Both the position numbers and the translations under genes were made by a program. 64,000 nt of DNA from Clostridia bacterium (GTDB taxonomy: Bacteria; Bacillota; Clostridia; Oscillospirales; Acutalibacteraceae): NCBI GenBank assembly GCA_017436225.1, contig JAFSDM010000001.1:23778-87777 (forward strand). The letters run 5' to 3'. The notes under the pieces were generated by a model. The model made no database searches, was not told the origin of the DNA, and worked only from the letters and a program-made list of their open reading frames with translations. This document shows, one piece after another, positions 1 to 8,534 of the stretch. Position 1 is the first letter of the stretch. Each line of letters opens with the position of its first letter.

Positions 1-2
1 AG

Positions 3-683
3 TCTTCAACCTCCAAAGAAAGCTCATCAAGCAAAAAGGAGTCGTCGGGTTCTGCCTCCTCTAAGGTTGTAGATGCCGCCGCCACACCGGGCGACACTAT
101 TGAAAGCTGGAACCTAAAGCTTGTAAACGGCAAAAATCCGCTTCCGAGCGGTTTCACCGTACAAACCGAAAAAATTAAGGCGTCATACGCGCGCGATGTT
201 GGTATGCTTTATGATGCCCGCGCCGTTTCATACCTTAACGCTATGTGCGCCGCCGCCGAAAAGGACGGCGTAAACCTTTTGGTTATTTCAAGCTACCGCA
301 CCAACGCAAGGCAAAAAACCCTCTATAATAATCAGGTTGCAAAGCAAAAGGTAAACCACCCCGAGCTTTCTGATGCTGAGGTTAAAAAGCTTGCCGCTAC
401 AATTTCGGCTTACCCCGGAACCAGTGAGCACGAGCTTGGTCTTGCGGTTGATTTTAACTCGGTAGAAACCTCCTTTGAGGGCACCGCTCAGTTTAAGTGG
501 CTTAAAGCCCACGCCGAAGAATACGGTTTTATTTTGCGTTACACAAAGGAAAAACAGGATATTACAGGCGTTATTTACGAGCCTTGGCACTACCGATATG
601 TTGGCGAAAAGCACGCTAAAAAAATCAATCAGCTTGGTTTTTGTCTTGAAGAGTACATTGACTACTTAAAAAATAACAAATAG
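3..683 (+). CDS. D-Ala-D-Ala carboxypeptidase, VanY/M15B family (5' truncated by window edge)
   Basis: The reading frame is open to the left edge, so the N-terminus is missing. It starts with a Ser/Lys-rich low-complexity linker (about residues 1-22 of the visible part), typical of the stalk after a signal peptide or lipid anchor. The peptidase domain follows, with the SWNLKLVNGKNPLP opening seen in VanY proteins. Zinc and catalytic motifs are visible: SEHELGLAVDF (SxHxxGxAxD) and EPWHYRYVG (ExWHxR). The family trims D-Ala from peptidoglycan stem peptides outside the membrane. An internal ATG at 204 would delete the first conserved block and is not the real start. A terminator follows directly. 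Confidence 0.9.
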   Translation, partial: SSTSKESSSSKKESSGSASSKVVDAAATPGDTIESWNLKLVNGKNPLPSGFTVQTEKIKASYARDVGMLYDARAVSYLNAMCAAAEKDGVNLLVISSYRTNARQKTLYNNQVAKQKVNHPELSDAEVKKLAATISAYPGTSEHELGLAVDFNSVETSFEGTAQFKWLKAHAEEYGFILRYTKEKQDITGVIYEPWHYRYVGEKHAKKINQLGFCLEEYIDYLKNNK

Positions 684-688
684 TCTTT

Positions 689-719
689 AAAAACCGCTTT
701 TAAAAAGGCGGTTTTTTGT
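689..719 (+). terminator. Rho-independent terminator after VanY gene
   Basis: AAACCGC pairs with GCGGTTT around a short A/T loop and is followed by a T run, just downstream of the stop at 683. Confidence 0.8.
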
Positions 720-869
720 TTGCAAATATCCCTTGGCGTTTGTTAATTATATAAAGTGCAAAGCCTTTTAAGTGTTGACAAAAAAGGAACGCAAGATTAT
801 AATTTAAAGTAAATTAAACTATAATATTAATAATATTATATACATACATTTATTTAGGTGGTTTAAATT

Positions 870-1325
870 ATGGATGCAATTGATTTAAAGCTTATAGCGC
901 TTCTTCAAAAAAACGCAAGGGTTCCCCTAAAGCAGCTTGCCGAACAGGTTTTTCTTTCCTCACCCGCTACTGCCGCCAGAATTGAACGCCTTGAAAAAGA
1001 GGGAATTATTACGGGCTACACCGCAAGGGTAAACCACAAGAAGCTTGGATTTCCCATAATCGCATTTATTAATTTAGAGGTTCAGCCTGTTCAAAAGCCT
1101 GAATTTTACCCCTTTATTTCAAACCATCCCAATGTTTTGGAGTGTAACTGTGTAACGGGGCACTATTCAATGCTTATTAAGGTTGCTTTTGAAACAACCG
1201 AAGCCTTAGATAGCTTCATAGGTAAGCTTCAAACCTTTGGCAGCACCGAAACTCAAATTGTTTTTTCTACCGCCTTAGAGCACAGAGGGGTATATATAGA
1301 AGATATTTCATTTGATAAGGAATAA
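870..1325 (+). CDS. Lrp/AsnC family transcriptional regulator
   Basis: 151 residues, the usual length for the family. An N-terminal winged HTH (about residues 1-60: DAIDLKLIALLQKNARVPLK, then the recognition part SSPATAARIERLEKEGII) is followed by an AsnC-type RAM ligand-binding domain (about 68-145). ATG at 870 has AGGTGG about 7 nt upstream. Proteins of this family bind DNA as oligomers and respond to amino acids; the ligand cannot be told from sequence. The gene is flanked by unrelated functions, so its target is unknown. Confidence 0.88.
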   Translation: MDAIDLKLIALLQKNARVPLKQLAEQVFLSSPATAARIERLEKEGIITGYTARVNHKKLGFPIIAFINLEVQPVQKPEFYPFISNHPNVLECNCVTGHYSMLIKVAFETTEALDSFIGKLQTFGSTETQIVFSTALEHRGVYIEDISFDKE

Positions 1326-1394
1326 TTTTTCTGAATTAAATGGGATTTTTTATTCCTTTTTAGCATTGTCAGACAGAGGGTGTATTTTAAAATT

Positions 1395-3308
1395 ATGGAA
1401 AAAAGATGTAAAAATTGTATGGAGAAGCTGACAGACGGCCTTTGCCCCGTTTGTGGCTTTAAGGCTAGGTCGGAGGATGCCGAAGTCCTTTTAAAATCCA
1501 GATATTCTTTAGGCTCTGTTTTTTGTGAAACGCTTGACAGTATAGTTTACATAGCCTATGATAACGAGCTGAACAAAAAGGTTTTTGTTCGTGAATTTGT
1601 AGGAGAAAATATAATAAAGCTCTGTGAAAATGAGCAAACAGATATTTTAAATGGGCGCTTTTTAAACACCGCAAAGGCTACCGCAGGTATAAGTCTGTGC
1701 GACCTTTTACCCCGCACAATAGATACCTTTTGCGAAAACAACAAAGCCTTTTGGGTTACCGATTATTTTGAGGGGCAAAGCCTTAAAACTCTGTTAAAAT
1801 CGGGTGTTAAAATCAGTCCCGCAAGCGCTTTAAATATTGCCGCTCTGCTTTTAAAGGGCGTTAGACATATTCATAGCTCGGGCAGTGTTTTTGGCAATAT
1901 TTCGCCCGAAACGGTTTATATTCTTAAAAACAACTCGGTAAGGCTTTTCGGCATTAGCAGTCCCTTTTATGATTTCACAGAGGACACAAACGCAAGAGCA
2001 GAATTTCTTAATCCGTCATACGCCGCTCCCGAGCTTTTTATAAACACCGAAAAAATTACCGCCGCCTGTGACGTTTACTCTGTTGCGGCAATTTTATACC
2101 GAATTATTACTAAAAAAATTCCACCCATTAGCTTTTTAAGGGTGGGGGGCGATACAGTTTTTTCCTTAAAAGCTGACAATTCAGCCATCAATAAAGAAAC
2201 CGCAACCGCCATTTTAAACGCCTTTAACTGGCACACCAAAAAGCGTACCCCATCGCCCGATGCCTTTTTAAAAGAGCTTTCGGAAAAATCGGTTAAAAGA
2301 ATGCTTTCGGGCAGAATAATTTTCGCAAATATTCTTGGCTTTTGGCAAAATTTGTTTGACTCGCTGCTGCTTAAATTTAAATCTGAGAAAAAGCCAAGTA
2401 AACCAAAAACTCATAATAAAAATAAAACCAAAAGGTCTATGCTTTGGCTTATTATAACCCTTCCCGCGCTTCTTTTGGTAGCTTTAATTATCTGTCTTAT
2501 TTTACTGCTTCCCAAAAATTCAGCAAATGTTGCGGGTAATTTATCCTCCTCCAATCAAAGCGAGGATGAGTGGTATTACGGAAATGGCTCCGAAACACCA
2601 AAAACCGAGTCAAATTACAGCTATGGCGGTTATTCAAGCAAAAATCAAAGCTCCGCCGAAAAAACAAGCTCTGTAGTTTCTGACACACTCGGTCCCAATT
2701 TGATTGAGTGCCCCGATTTCACAGGTTATTTTACCCATCAGTTATCCGCTATTCTTGAAGATAATAACCTTTTACTTGGTGAGATAATCTACGAATATTC
2801 TGCCGTGGCGCCTGTTGACTCTATCATATCACAGAGCGTAAAAAGCGGAGAAATTATTAAAAAAGGCTCCAGAATTGACCTTGTTGTAAGCGCAGGCAAG
2901 GCAAAGCTACCCGAAATTTCAGGTTTAGAGCTTCACAAGGCAATTGACGCCCTTAAAATTTCGGGCTTTAAGAATTTTGAGCTTAGCTTCACCGCGTCTG
3001 ATAATGCAATAGGCACCGTGCTAGAGGCAAATTTTGAAAGTGAGGCGGAGGCAGACCTGAACTGTAAAATTTTAATCACCGTTTCAGGCGAGGAGGCAAC
3101 CGTTTTGGATTATCAGGATAAAACAGTTGCAGAAATTAAGGCTCTTTCAAGTGATTTTTCTTTTGAATTTGTGCTTCAAAACGGCGAAGCTCTACCCGAA
3201 AATGCCGATTTTGGCACCTACACGGTGGTTGCGCAAAGCTATGAGAAAAACAAAAGGGCGTATAAGGGTATGACCATAACCCTTACCGCCGTAAGCTTTG
3301 AAGACTAA
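1395..3308 (+). CDS. Zinc-ribbon, pseudokinase, transmembrane, PASTA-repeat protein
   Basis: About 637 residues. Order: a Cys4 zinc ribbon near residues 5-22 (CKNC...CPVC), a Ser/Thr-kinase-like fold (about 30-300), one TM helix (about 349-372), a Ser-rich stalk, then three PASTA-like repeats (about 436-500, 503-568, 571-637). Layout follows the PrkC/PknB family that senses muropeptides, but the kinase core is degenerate. The segment matching HRDxKPEN reads FGNISPET, and the DFG region reads RLFGIS without the Asp. The APE motif survives (YAAPELF). I therefore infer a non-catalytic sensor or scaffold. ATG at 1395 is preferred over GTG at 1380, because GAGGG lies immediately before the GTG and is too close to serve it. 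Spacing to 1395 is long, so the start is not certain. Confidence 0.82.
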   Translation: MEKRCKNCMEKLTDGLCPVCGFKARSEDAEVLLKSRYSLGSVFCETLDSIVYIAYDNELNKKVFVREFVGENIIKLCENEQTDILNGRFLNTAKATAGISLCDLLPRTIDTFCENNKAFWVTDYFEGQSLKTLLKSGVKISPASALNIAALLLKGVRHIHSSGSVFGNISPETVYILKNNSVRLFGISSPFYDFTEDTNARAEFLNPSYAAPELFINTEKITAACDVYSVAAILYRIITKKIPPISFLRVGGDTVFSLKADNSAINKETATAILNAFNWHTKKRTPSPDAFLKELSEKSVKRMLSGRIIFANILGFWQNLFDSLLLKFKSEKKPSKPKTHNKNKTKRSMLWLIITLPALLLVALIICLILLLPKNSANVAGNLSSSNQSEDEWYYGNGSETPKTESNYSYGGYSSKNQSSAEKTSSVVSDTLGPNLIECPDFTGYFTHQLSAILEDNNLLLGEIIYEYSAVAPVDSIISQSVKSGEIIKKGSRIDLVVSAGKAKLPEISGLELHKAIDALKISGFKNFELSFTASDNAIGTVLEANFESEAEADLNCKILITVSGEEATVLDYQDKTVAEIKALSSDFSFEFVLQNGEALPENADFGTYTVVAQSYEKNKRAYKGMTITLTAVSFED

Positions 3309-3313
3309 TAAGG

Positions 3314-3372
3314 TTAGGGTGAGCAGTTAAACCCGAACCCGCCTCAAAGCGGTATATTTCGGCGCTTTTTAC
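3314..3372. repeat. 59-nt dispersed repeat, copy 1
   Basis: Matches 63860-63918 at 58 of 59 positions (one T/C difference, in the GGTATATTT part). It begins TTAGGGTGAGCAG and ends GGCGCTTTTTAC. The 3' part folds as AAAGCG/CGCTTT followed by a T run, so it may also terminate transcription of the PASTA gene. Confidence 0.85.
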
Positions 3373-3397
3373 CCAATTTAATTTAAGGAGAATATAA

Positions 3398-4198
3398 ATG
3401 AAAAAAGTAGGATTTATAGGCGTTGGTAACATTGCAAACGCCATAATAAGCGGAGCTGTAAAAAGCAAAATTCTATCTCCGCAAAATATTATATTATATG
3501 ATGTTAATGAACAAAAGCTTTTAAATTTTGCCAAAAACGGCTACCTGATTGCAAAAACACCTGAAGAGTTGGCAGTTCTTTCAGATATTTTATTTTTAAC
3601 TGTAAAGCCGCAAATTTTGCCCACCGTTTTAGAGGATTTAAAGCCCCATTTAAAGGATGATACCTTAATAATTTCGCCCGTCGCGGGGGTAAAAATTGAA
3701 AAAATAAATTCCGCTCTTGGCGGGAATAAAAAAATCATTCGAGTTATGCCCAACACTCCGCTTATGTATTCGGCGGGCGCCACCGCTATTTCGATTGGTA
3801 AGGGCGTAACAGATGCGGAAAAAGACTTTTGTCAGAGCTTGTTTTCTGCATCGGGCGTGACCGCCGTTTTACCCGAAGAGCAGATTGATGCCGTTACCGG
3901 TATTTCGGGAAGCTCCCCCGCATTTTTTATGCGATTTGCAAGGGAGATTATAAATGAGGGCGTAAATCAGGGAATAAGCTATGAAAACGCCGAGAAATTA
4001 GTGCTTGGAACTATGCTTGGCACCGCTAAAATGATGCTGCTTAGCGAAAACTCCATCGACGAGCTTATAAAGGCGGTTGCATCCCCCGGCGGTACAACCG
4101 AAGCGGGTCTTAATAAAATGGATGAGCTTGATTTTAACGGCTCGGTTTCTAAAGTAATTTCCTCAGCGGTCGACCGCTCGAAGGAGCTATCTAAATAA
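3398..4198 (+). CDS. proC: Pyrroline-5-carboxylate reductase
   Basis: 266 residues, full length. Catalyses the last step of proline synthesis, reducing 1-pyrroline-5-carboxylate with NAD(P)H in the cytoplasm. The N-terminal Rossmann motif is GFIGVGNIANAI (residues 4-15). The C-terminal dimerisation domain carries the family signature around SPGGTTEAGL (about 228-237), and VMPNTP is present near residue 115. ATG at 3398 is preceded by AAGGAG at a normal distance. It heads a short plus-strand run with the next two genes (gap of 14 bp), although they have no obvious link to proline. Confidence 0.96.
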   Translation: MKKVGFIGVGNIANAIISGAVKSKILSPQNIILYDVNEQKLLNFAKNGYLIAKTPEELAVLSDILFLTVKPQILPTVLEDLKPHLKDDTLIISPVAGVKIEKINSALGGNKKIIRVMPNTPLMYSAGATAISIGKGVTDAEKDFCQSLFSASGVTAVLPEEQIDAVTGISGSSPAFFMRFAREIINEGVNQGISYENAEKLVLGTMLGTAKMMLLSENSIDELIKAVASPGGTTEAGLNKMDELDFNGSVSKVISSAVDRSKELSK

Positions 4199-4212
4199 AA
4201 AGGATGGTTAAA

Positions 4213-4542
4213 ATGAAAGCAAACGAACTTTTAACGGCTTGTAATTTTAAGGCGGCAGTAAATTCAGCTCCCGAAAATGAAATAAACTGCATCTACTGCT
4301 GTGATTTGCTCAGCATTGTTATGGGCAAGGCTCCCGCAGGGTCTGCCTGGGTGACCGTAATGGGTAATATGAACTCGGTTGCGGTTGCATCCCTTGCAGA
4401 AATTGGCGCAATTATTCTTGCCGACGGCATTAAGCCCGATGCTGCCGCACTCACTCGCGCCGAGGAAAACGGAATTAACATTTATTTAAGCGATGACCCC
4501 GTTTTTGACACCGCCCTTAAAATTCATAAGGCGCTAAGCTAA
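4213..4542 (+). CDS. DRTGG-domain-like small protein
   Basis: 109 residues. Resembles the DRTGG-type domain proteins often found beside PHP phosphoesterases in Clostridia; this assignment rests on overall pattern (VTVMGNMNSVAVA, IILADGIKPD) and context. ATG at 4213 is preferred over ATG at 4204 because AAGGATGG sits about 6 nt before it. The stop overlaps the start of the PHP gene by one base (TAATG), suggesting translational coupling. Molecular function is unknown; the related domains are thought to bind small molecules or regulate partners. Confidence 0.7.
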   Translation: MKANELLTACNFKAAVNSAPENEINCIYCCDLLSIVMGKAPAGSAWVTVMGNMNSVAVASLAEIGAIILADGIKPDAAALTRAEENGINIYLSDDPVFDTALKIHKALS

Positions 4543-5267
4543 TGGAAAAGATTTTTTACGATTTTCACCTTCATTCCTGCCTTTCCCCCTGCGGCGATAA
4601 TGATATGACCCCCGCCAATATTGCAGGTATGGCGTTTGTAAACGGGCTTTCGGCAATCGCCCTTACCGACCACAACACCGTGAAAAACTGCACCTCGCTG
4701 AAGCTTGCCGCCGAGCAGTACGGAATTACGGTGCTTTACGGAATGGAGCTTACAACCGACGAAGAGGTGCATACAGTTTGCCTTTTCCCCGATGAAAAAT
4801 CGGCTAATGAGTGGAACGAATATGTTTATTCCAAGCTGCAAAAGATTAAAAATAACACCAAAATTTTCGGTAATCAGTTTATTATGAATGAAACCGATAA
4901 AATTATAGGTGAGGAAGAGTTTTTGCTTATAAACGCTACGAACATTTCCTTTGAAGAGGTTTTCGCACCTGTTTATGAGCTTGGCGGTATTGCCTACCCC
5001 GCCCATGTAGATAAAAATGCAAACTCTTTAATATCTAACCTTGGTTTTGTGCCGCCTGACAGCACCTTCAAGCTTGCCGAGGTGCATAATTTAGAGTCCC
5101 TTGATGCCCTTAAATCCGCCCATCCTTATTTTGAAAATTGTACAATTCTTTCATCATCTGATGCCCACTATCTTGAAAATGTGAATGAGGCAAAGCATTT
5201 TTTAGAGCTCGATGACCCAAGCCCTAAGGGAATAATTAATCATTTAAGAAAATTAAACACAAAATAA
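4542..5267 (+). CDS. PHP-domain metal-dependent phosphoesterase
   Basis: 241 residues. Metal-binding motifs of the PHP fold are clear: DFHLHSCLSPC near the N-terminus, LTDHNT near residue 45, the Glu in GMELTTDEEVH, and SSDAHYLENV near the C-terminus. Relatives hydrolyse phosphodiesters such as nucleoside 3',5'-bisphosphates or short oligonucleotides, or remain uncharacterised. The start overlaps the previous stop, so the two are co-translated. A strong terminator follows 2 nt after the stop. The substrate cannot be assigned. Confidence 0.87.
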   Translation: MEKIFYDFHLHSCLSPCGDNDMTPANIAGMAFVNGLSAIALTDHNTVKNCTSLKLAAEQYGITVLYGMELTTDEEVHTVCLFPDEKSANEWNEYVYSKLQKIKNNTKIFGNQFIMNETDKIIGEEEFLLINATNISFEEVFAPVYELGGIAYPAHVDKNANSLISNLGFVPPDSTFKLAEVHNLESLDALKSAHPYFENCTILSSSDAHYLENVNEAKHFLELDDPSPKGIINHLRKLNTK

Positions 5268-5268
5268 G

Positions 5269-5300
5269 AAGGCTGTGCTAAAAAAATGCACAGCCTTTTG
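5269..5300 (+). terminator. Terminator of the proC-PHP unit
   Basis: AAGGCTGTGC and GCACAGCCTT form a 10-bp stem around an A-rich loop, followed by TTTTG. Confidence 0.85.
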
Positions 5301-5448
5301 AATTTACCTTAAATATATTAAATTTTTTAAAAACCTAACAAAATCATTATATCAAATGTATTTTCATATGTCAATAACTTTTGTTTATATGTAACAAATT
5401 TCTACCATTTGCATAATAAATAATGTTTAACTTTAACAATTTCGTGTA

Positions 5449-5478
5449 TTGAAATTGGGTTTAAAATATGTTATATTA
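5449..5478 (+). promoter_or_regulatory. Vegetative-type promoter with no full gene behind it
   Basis: TTGAAA, 17-nt spacer, TATATT. Followed by GAAAGGAAACGGTG and a tiny reading frame (GTG AGT CCG ATG TAC AAG TAA). No longer frame opens behind it. The next gene on this strand starts at 6914. Confidence 0.6.
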
Positions 5479-5480
5479 TA

Positions 5481-5880
5481 GACACAGAAAGGAAACGGTG
5501 AGTCCGATGTACAAGTAAAAAAGTTCAAAATTCAATTAAATTTAAGGTTTTAAGAATTCACAAATTAAACAAACAATTAATAGTCAAGTAAAAATTTATA
5601 TAGATACCTTAAATGGGCAAATTAAAAAACCTTGAATTTAAAATTGGATTGAGAACTAGAAATAGAAGCCTTCATCAAAAAGAAAAATTCCCACATCAGA
5701 GTATCTCGCTTTACGAGAAGAAGATTTAAAGAAAGAAATTGTGTTTTGGGAAGAAAAGGAAAAAAGAAGGCGTATTCAGTAGAAAGAGAGGAAAAAAATA
5801 TGATGCTGGATACTAAGAGCGAACAGAAATAACCCTTGACCGCAAAAGATGTGTAAAGAAACATCGGTCAAGGGTTATTT
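5481..5880 (+). other. Orphan transcript or decayed gene between promoter and terminator
   Basis: A 400-nt AT-rich stretch bounded by a good promoter and a strong terminator, with no open frame longer than about 60 codons. One frame (roughly 5653-5832) is Lys/Arg/Glu-rich and open, while another shows a plausible coding-like stretch (EYLALREEDLKKEI, about 5688-5735) broken by stops. It may be a pseudogene remnant or a small RNA. I do not recognise it. Confidence 0.35.
5827..5880. terminator. Strong hairpin terminator, probably bidirectional
   Basis: AAATAACCCTTGACCG pairs with CGGTCAAGGGTTATTT (16 bp) around an A-rich loop. It closes the orphan transcript and faces the 3' end of sigG. Confidence 0.8.
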
Positions 5881-5940
5881 CTATTTTTGCAGAAAAATAT
5901 AATTTGTGTGTCCGCGGATATTCCGACGGATTTTTTTGTT

Positions 5941-6750
5941 TTATGACTTAATTTTATCTATAACGCCCTTTTCAAGTCGGCTTACCTGCGCTTGTGAAAT
6001 ACCAATTTCCCTTGAAACCTCCATTTGAGTTTTGCCGTAAATAAATCTTAGCTTTAGTATTCTTTTTTCACGCTCGCTGAGATTTTTCATAGCCTCCTTA
6101 AAGGAAATTTCATCCACCCAGCTTTCTTCGCTTGTTTTATCGCCTACCTGATCCAGCACAAAAACGGTGTCTCCGCTATCTGAAAAAACAGGCTCGTAGA
6201 GCGACATTGGCTCCACCACGCTTTCAAGTGCCAAAACAATATCGTGCCGTGGGGCGTTAAGCTCACTTGCTATTTCATTTACGGTTGGCTCCCTGCCAAG
6301 CTTTGCCGTTAGCTTTTCCTTTGCCTGCATAGAGCGATACGCCATATCCTTAATGGAACGGCTTACCCTAACATAACTGTTATCCCTTAAATAGCGTCTG
6401 ATTTCGCCAATTATCATTGGCACCGCATAGGTGGAAAACCTCACGTTTTGGCTAATATCAAAATTATCAATCGCCTTAATAAGTCCTATGCACCCAATTT
6501 GAAAAAGGTCATCGGGATTTTCACCTCTGCCTTGAAACCGCTTAATTACGCTGAGTACAAGCCTTAAATTTCCATTTATAAGCCTTTCCCTATCCGAAAC
6601 GCTTCCCTCTCTTGCGCTTTGTAAAAGCTCCCTTTTTTGCGCCTCGCTAAGCACCGGTAAGGTAGAGGTATCTACCCCGCAGATAACAACCTTTCCGTAT
6701 TGCACCGCCAACACTTCTTCCGTTAATAATTTTCGTGTTTTCTTACACAT
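5941..6750 (-). CDS. sigG: Forespore sigma factor SigG
   Basis: About 269 residues. The N-terminal YGKVVICGVDTSTLPVL block is characteristic of SigG rather than SigF. Region 2 contains NGNLRLVLSVIKRF and DDLFQIGCIGLIKAIDNFD with RFSTYAVPMIIGEIRRYLRD; region 4 ends with GKTQMEVSREIGISQAQVSR. It directs late forespore transcription during sporulation. The start is ambiguous: ATG at 6750 gives a long leader before the conserved block, while an internal GTG just before QYGKVV would give the usual N-terminus. No spoIIGA-sigE lies upstream, so it stands alone. Confidence 0.93.
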   Translation of the reverse strand: MCKKTRKLLTEEVLAVQYGKVVICGVDTSTLPVLSEAQKRELLQSAREGSVSDRERLINGNLRLVLSVIKRFQGRGENPDDLFQIGCIGLIKAIDNFDISQNVRFSTYAVPMIIGEIRRYLRDNSYVRVSRSIKDMAYRSMQAKEKLTAKLGREPTVNEIASELNAPRHDIVLALESVVEPMSLYEPVFSDSGDTVFVLDQVGDKTSEESWVDEISFKEAMKNLSEREKRILKLRFIYGKTQMEVSREIGISQAQVSRLEKGVIDKIKS

Positions 6751-6913
6751 AAAAATTATTACCCGTATGCGGCGCTTCAAACATTTAAAATATTTTTATG
6801 GTCGACCGCTTTCACTTGTATTCGACAGTCATTATATGCTTGTTTTAGATAAATAAAAATGATATAATAGGTTTACCTTGAAGTGAAAATAAATTAAGAG
6901 AGAAAAAATAGCT

Positions 6914-7714
6914 ATGATTTTAAAAACAAGTGCCTTTATTTGCCCCGTTTGTAAAAACAAAACCTTTGATTTGGAAAATTCGCTTCGCTGTATGCTGGGG
7001 CACAGCTTTGACAAGGCGAAAGAGGGTTATATAAATCTACTGCTTAAAAACGCAAGCGGAAAACGCCACGGTGATGACAAGCTGATGGTAAATGCCCGAA
7101 AAAGCTTTTTAGATAAGGGCTACTACGCCCCTCTGAGAGAGAAAATCGGCGAAATTTTAGGTGAAAATAATGTGGTTTTGGATTCGGGCTGCGGTGAAGG
7201 CTATTATACCTCACATTTTGCCGAAAATAATACCCTTTTAGGAATAGACATTTCTAAGGATGCCATAAAATCCGCCGCCAAAAGATGCAAAAATGCCACC
7301 TTTGCGGTAGCAAGCATTGCGCAAATTCCGCTTGCCGATAAATCGGTAGATGCGGTGATTAACATTTTTGCGCCTGACAGTCCAAATGAATTTTTACGAA
7401 TTTTAAAGAAAGGCGGCAGACTTATAACCGCCACGCCTATGGAACATCACCTTTTTGAGCTTAAAGAGGTAGTTTACAATAATCCGTATAAAAACCCGCC
7501 ACCCGTATATGAGAAGGATGGCTTCACCATTAAATCGGTAACCGAAGTTAAGTATAAAATTAACCTTGAAAGCGCCGAGGATATTGAGGCTCTTTTTAAA
7601 ATGACGCCATATTATTACAAAACCTCTGCCGCCGACCAAGAAAAACTAAAATCACTAAGCTCGCTCGAAGTTTCCCTTGAATTTGCCGTAACGGAGTATA
7701 TTAAAGAAAAATAA
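6914..7714 (+). CDS. rlmA: 23S rRNA (guanine-N1)-methyltransferase, RlmA family
   Basis: 266 residues. An N-terminal zinc-finger module (CPVCKNK...LRCMLGH, residues 10-30) and FDKAKEGYINLLL are typical of RlmA-I/II. The SAM motif I is VLDSGCGEGYYT (about 88-99). The family methylates N1 of G745 or G748 in 23S rRNA; which one cannot be told. ATG at 6914 has AGAGAG upstream. Downstream begins an accessory pocket up to tadA. Confidence 0.88.
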   Translation: MILKTSAFICPVCKNKTFDLENSLRCMLGHSFDKAKEGYINLLLKNASGKRHGDDKLMVNARKSFLDKGYYAPLREKIGEILGENNVVLDSGCGEGYYTSHFAENNTLLGIDISKDAIKSAAKRCKNATFAVASIAQIPLADKSVDAVINIFAPDSPNEFLRILKKGGRLITATPMEHHLFELKEVVYNNPYKNPPPVYEKDGFTIKSVTEVKYKINLESAEDIEALFKMTPYYYKTSAADQEKLKSLSSLEVSLEFAVTEYIKEK

Positions 7715-7719
7715 AAAGG

Positions 7720-7867
7720 CTTCCACAAAGGGCGTACAATTAAGGACAGTTCTAAAATTTGTTCTTATCGCCCGATGTATTGCACCACAGGCTGCAATTA
7801 AAGAAAGCAAGTAATTGCTGACTTTATAAAGCGAATTATCCCCACCGAGCAATCGGTGGGGATTTTT
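7720..7867 (+). repeat. Structured intergenic element, copy A (with terminator)
   Basis: Contains CAGGCTGCAATTAAAGAA, then a pair-forming segment and TTATAAAGCGAA, ending in a terminator at 7840-7867 (CCCCACCGA/TCGGTGGGG plus T run). In one frame all three copies spell an ending like IAxQAAI; in A and B it continues KESK-stop. Related copies begin near 8398 and 8988. Confidence 0.7.
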
Positions 7868-7875
7868 GTATCTGT

Positions 7876-7904
7876 TGCAAAAATCTATGTAAAATGTTAT
7901 AATG
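7876..7904 (+). promoter_or_regulatory. Promoter of the 7924 gene
   Basis: TTGCAA, 17-nt spacer, TATAAT, then AAGAGGTG before the GTG start. It lies between element A and the gene. Confidence 0.7.
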
Positions 7905-7923
7905 CAATTAAGAGGTGATAATT

Positions 7924-8394
7924 GTGAATCAAAATAGCGTATGGTTAAAAGCACAAACATTGAAATTGCAAGTTTCCGAAAATATCTTGCCTGAATTTGA
8001 TATTGGTTTTGACAAAAGAATCCCAAAAGATGTTGAAGAAGAATTGCGCTCTTTTGTGAAATGGGTTGAAAACAATTATCATTTTCCTATAACATTGTGG
8101 GTTGACTTTGAATATAATCATTATTTGATTTCCAGTGACGGCAGACGGGTTGACTATCTGTTTTATTGGGCGGATTTTTCCACCTATCCAATATTTGATA
8201 ACAAGGACGATATTCCGCAAATACGGCTTCCTGTACGAACAGAACATAATACGATTGAGGAAATACTTACTTCCTTCATTGAGGCAATAACCGATTATTA
8301 TGCTTGGCTTTGTAATGAGATAAGCGAAGGTTATAAAATCAACGAAAATGATGTGGAAGAAATTCTACAAGCGTATTTGCAACATAGAGGTTAA
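7924..8394 (+). CDS. Uncharacterised cytoplasmic protein (possible immunity-type small protein)
   Basis: 156 residues, acidic and aromatic-rich, no signal peptide or TM helix. Contains RRVDYLFYWADF and a C-terminal acidic helix (NENDVEEILQAYL). I do not recognise a named domain. GTG at 7924 is preferred to GTG at 7915 because AGAGGTG sits 6 nt before it. It has its own promoter and is followed by element B with a terminator, so it is a self-contained unit. The isolated small-gene layout resembles immunity-gene arrays of toxin systems, but no toxin is visible, so this is only a guess. Confidence 0.75.
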   Translation: MNQNSVWLKAQTLKLQVSENILPEFDIGFDKRIPKDVEEELRSFVKWVENNYHFPITLWVDFEYNHYLISSDGRRVDYLFYWADFSTYPIFDNKDDIPQIRLPVRTEHNTIEEILTSFIEAITDYYAWLCNEISEGYKINENDVEEILQAYLQHRG

Positions 8395-8397
8395 TTT

Positions 8398-8502
8398 CCC
8401 TCTTTTGCTGATAGCAGCACAGGCTGCAATCAAAGAATCTAAGTAATTAGATTTATAAAGCGAAACTATCCACCCTGCCGAACGCTCGGCAGGGTGATTT
8501 TT
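8398..8502 (+). repeat. Structured intergenic element, copy B (with terminator)
   Basis: Shares with copy A the GCACAGGCTGCAAT core, an AATCTAAGTAATTAGATT hairpin and TTATAAAGCGAA, ending in the terminator CACCCTGCCGA/TCGGCAGGGTG plus T run (8471-8502). It separates the 7924 and 8556 genes. Confidence 0.75.
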
Positions 8503-8505
8503 CAT

Positions 8506-8534
8506 TGACAAAGACGTATACAAAAATTATAATT
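8506..8534 (+). promoter_or_regulatory. Promoter of the 8556 lipoprotein gene
   Basis: TTGACA, 17-nt spacer, TATAAT, then AGGAGGTG before ATG 8556. The upstream in-frame TTG at 8505 falls at this -35 box, which rules it out as a start. Confidence 0.85.

Noticed and set aside
204-683. Complete VanY gene starting at ATG 204
   Set aside because: Upstream in-frame sequence contains the conserved start of the domain and a Ser-rich linker, so the gene is cut by the window edge.
3283-3534. Minus-strand frame over the 59-nt repeat and start of proC
   Set aside because: It is antisense to proC and its distinctive part is simply the translated repeat.
5622-5864. 80-codon minus-strand frame in the gap before sigG
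   Set aside because: Phe/Ser-rich, overlaps the strong terminator hairpin, no ribosome site and no recognisable domain.
7655-8026. Minus-strand frame across element A and the 7924 gene
   Set aside because: Covers terminator, promoter and the ends of two convincing genes on the other strand.
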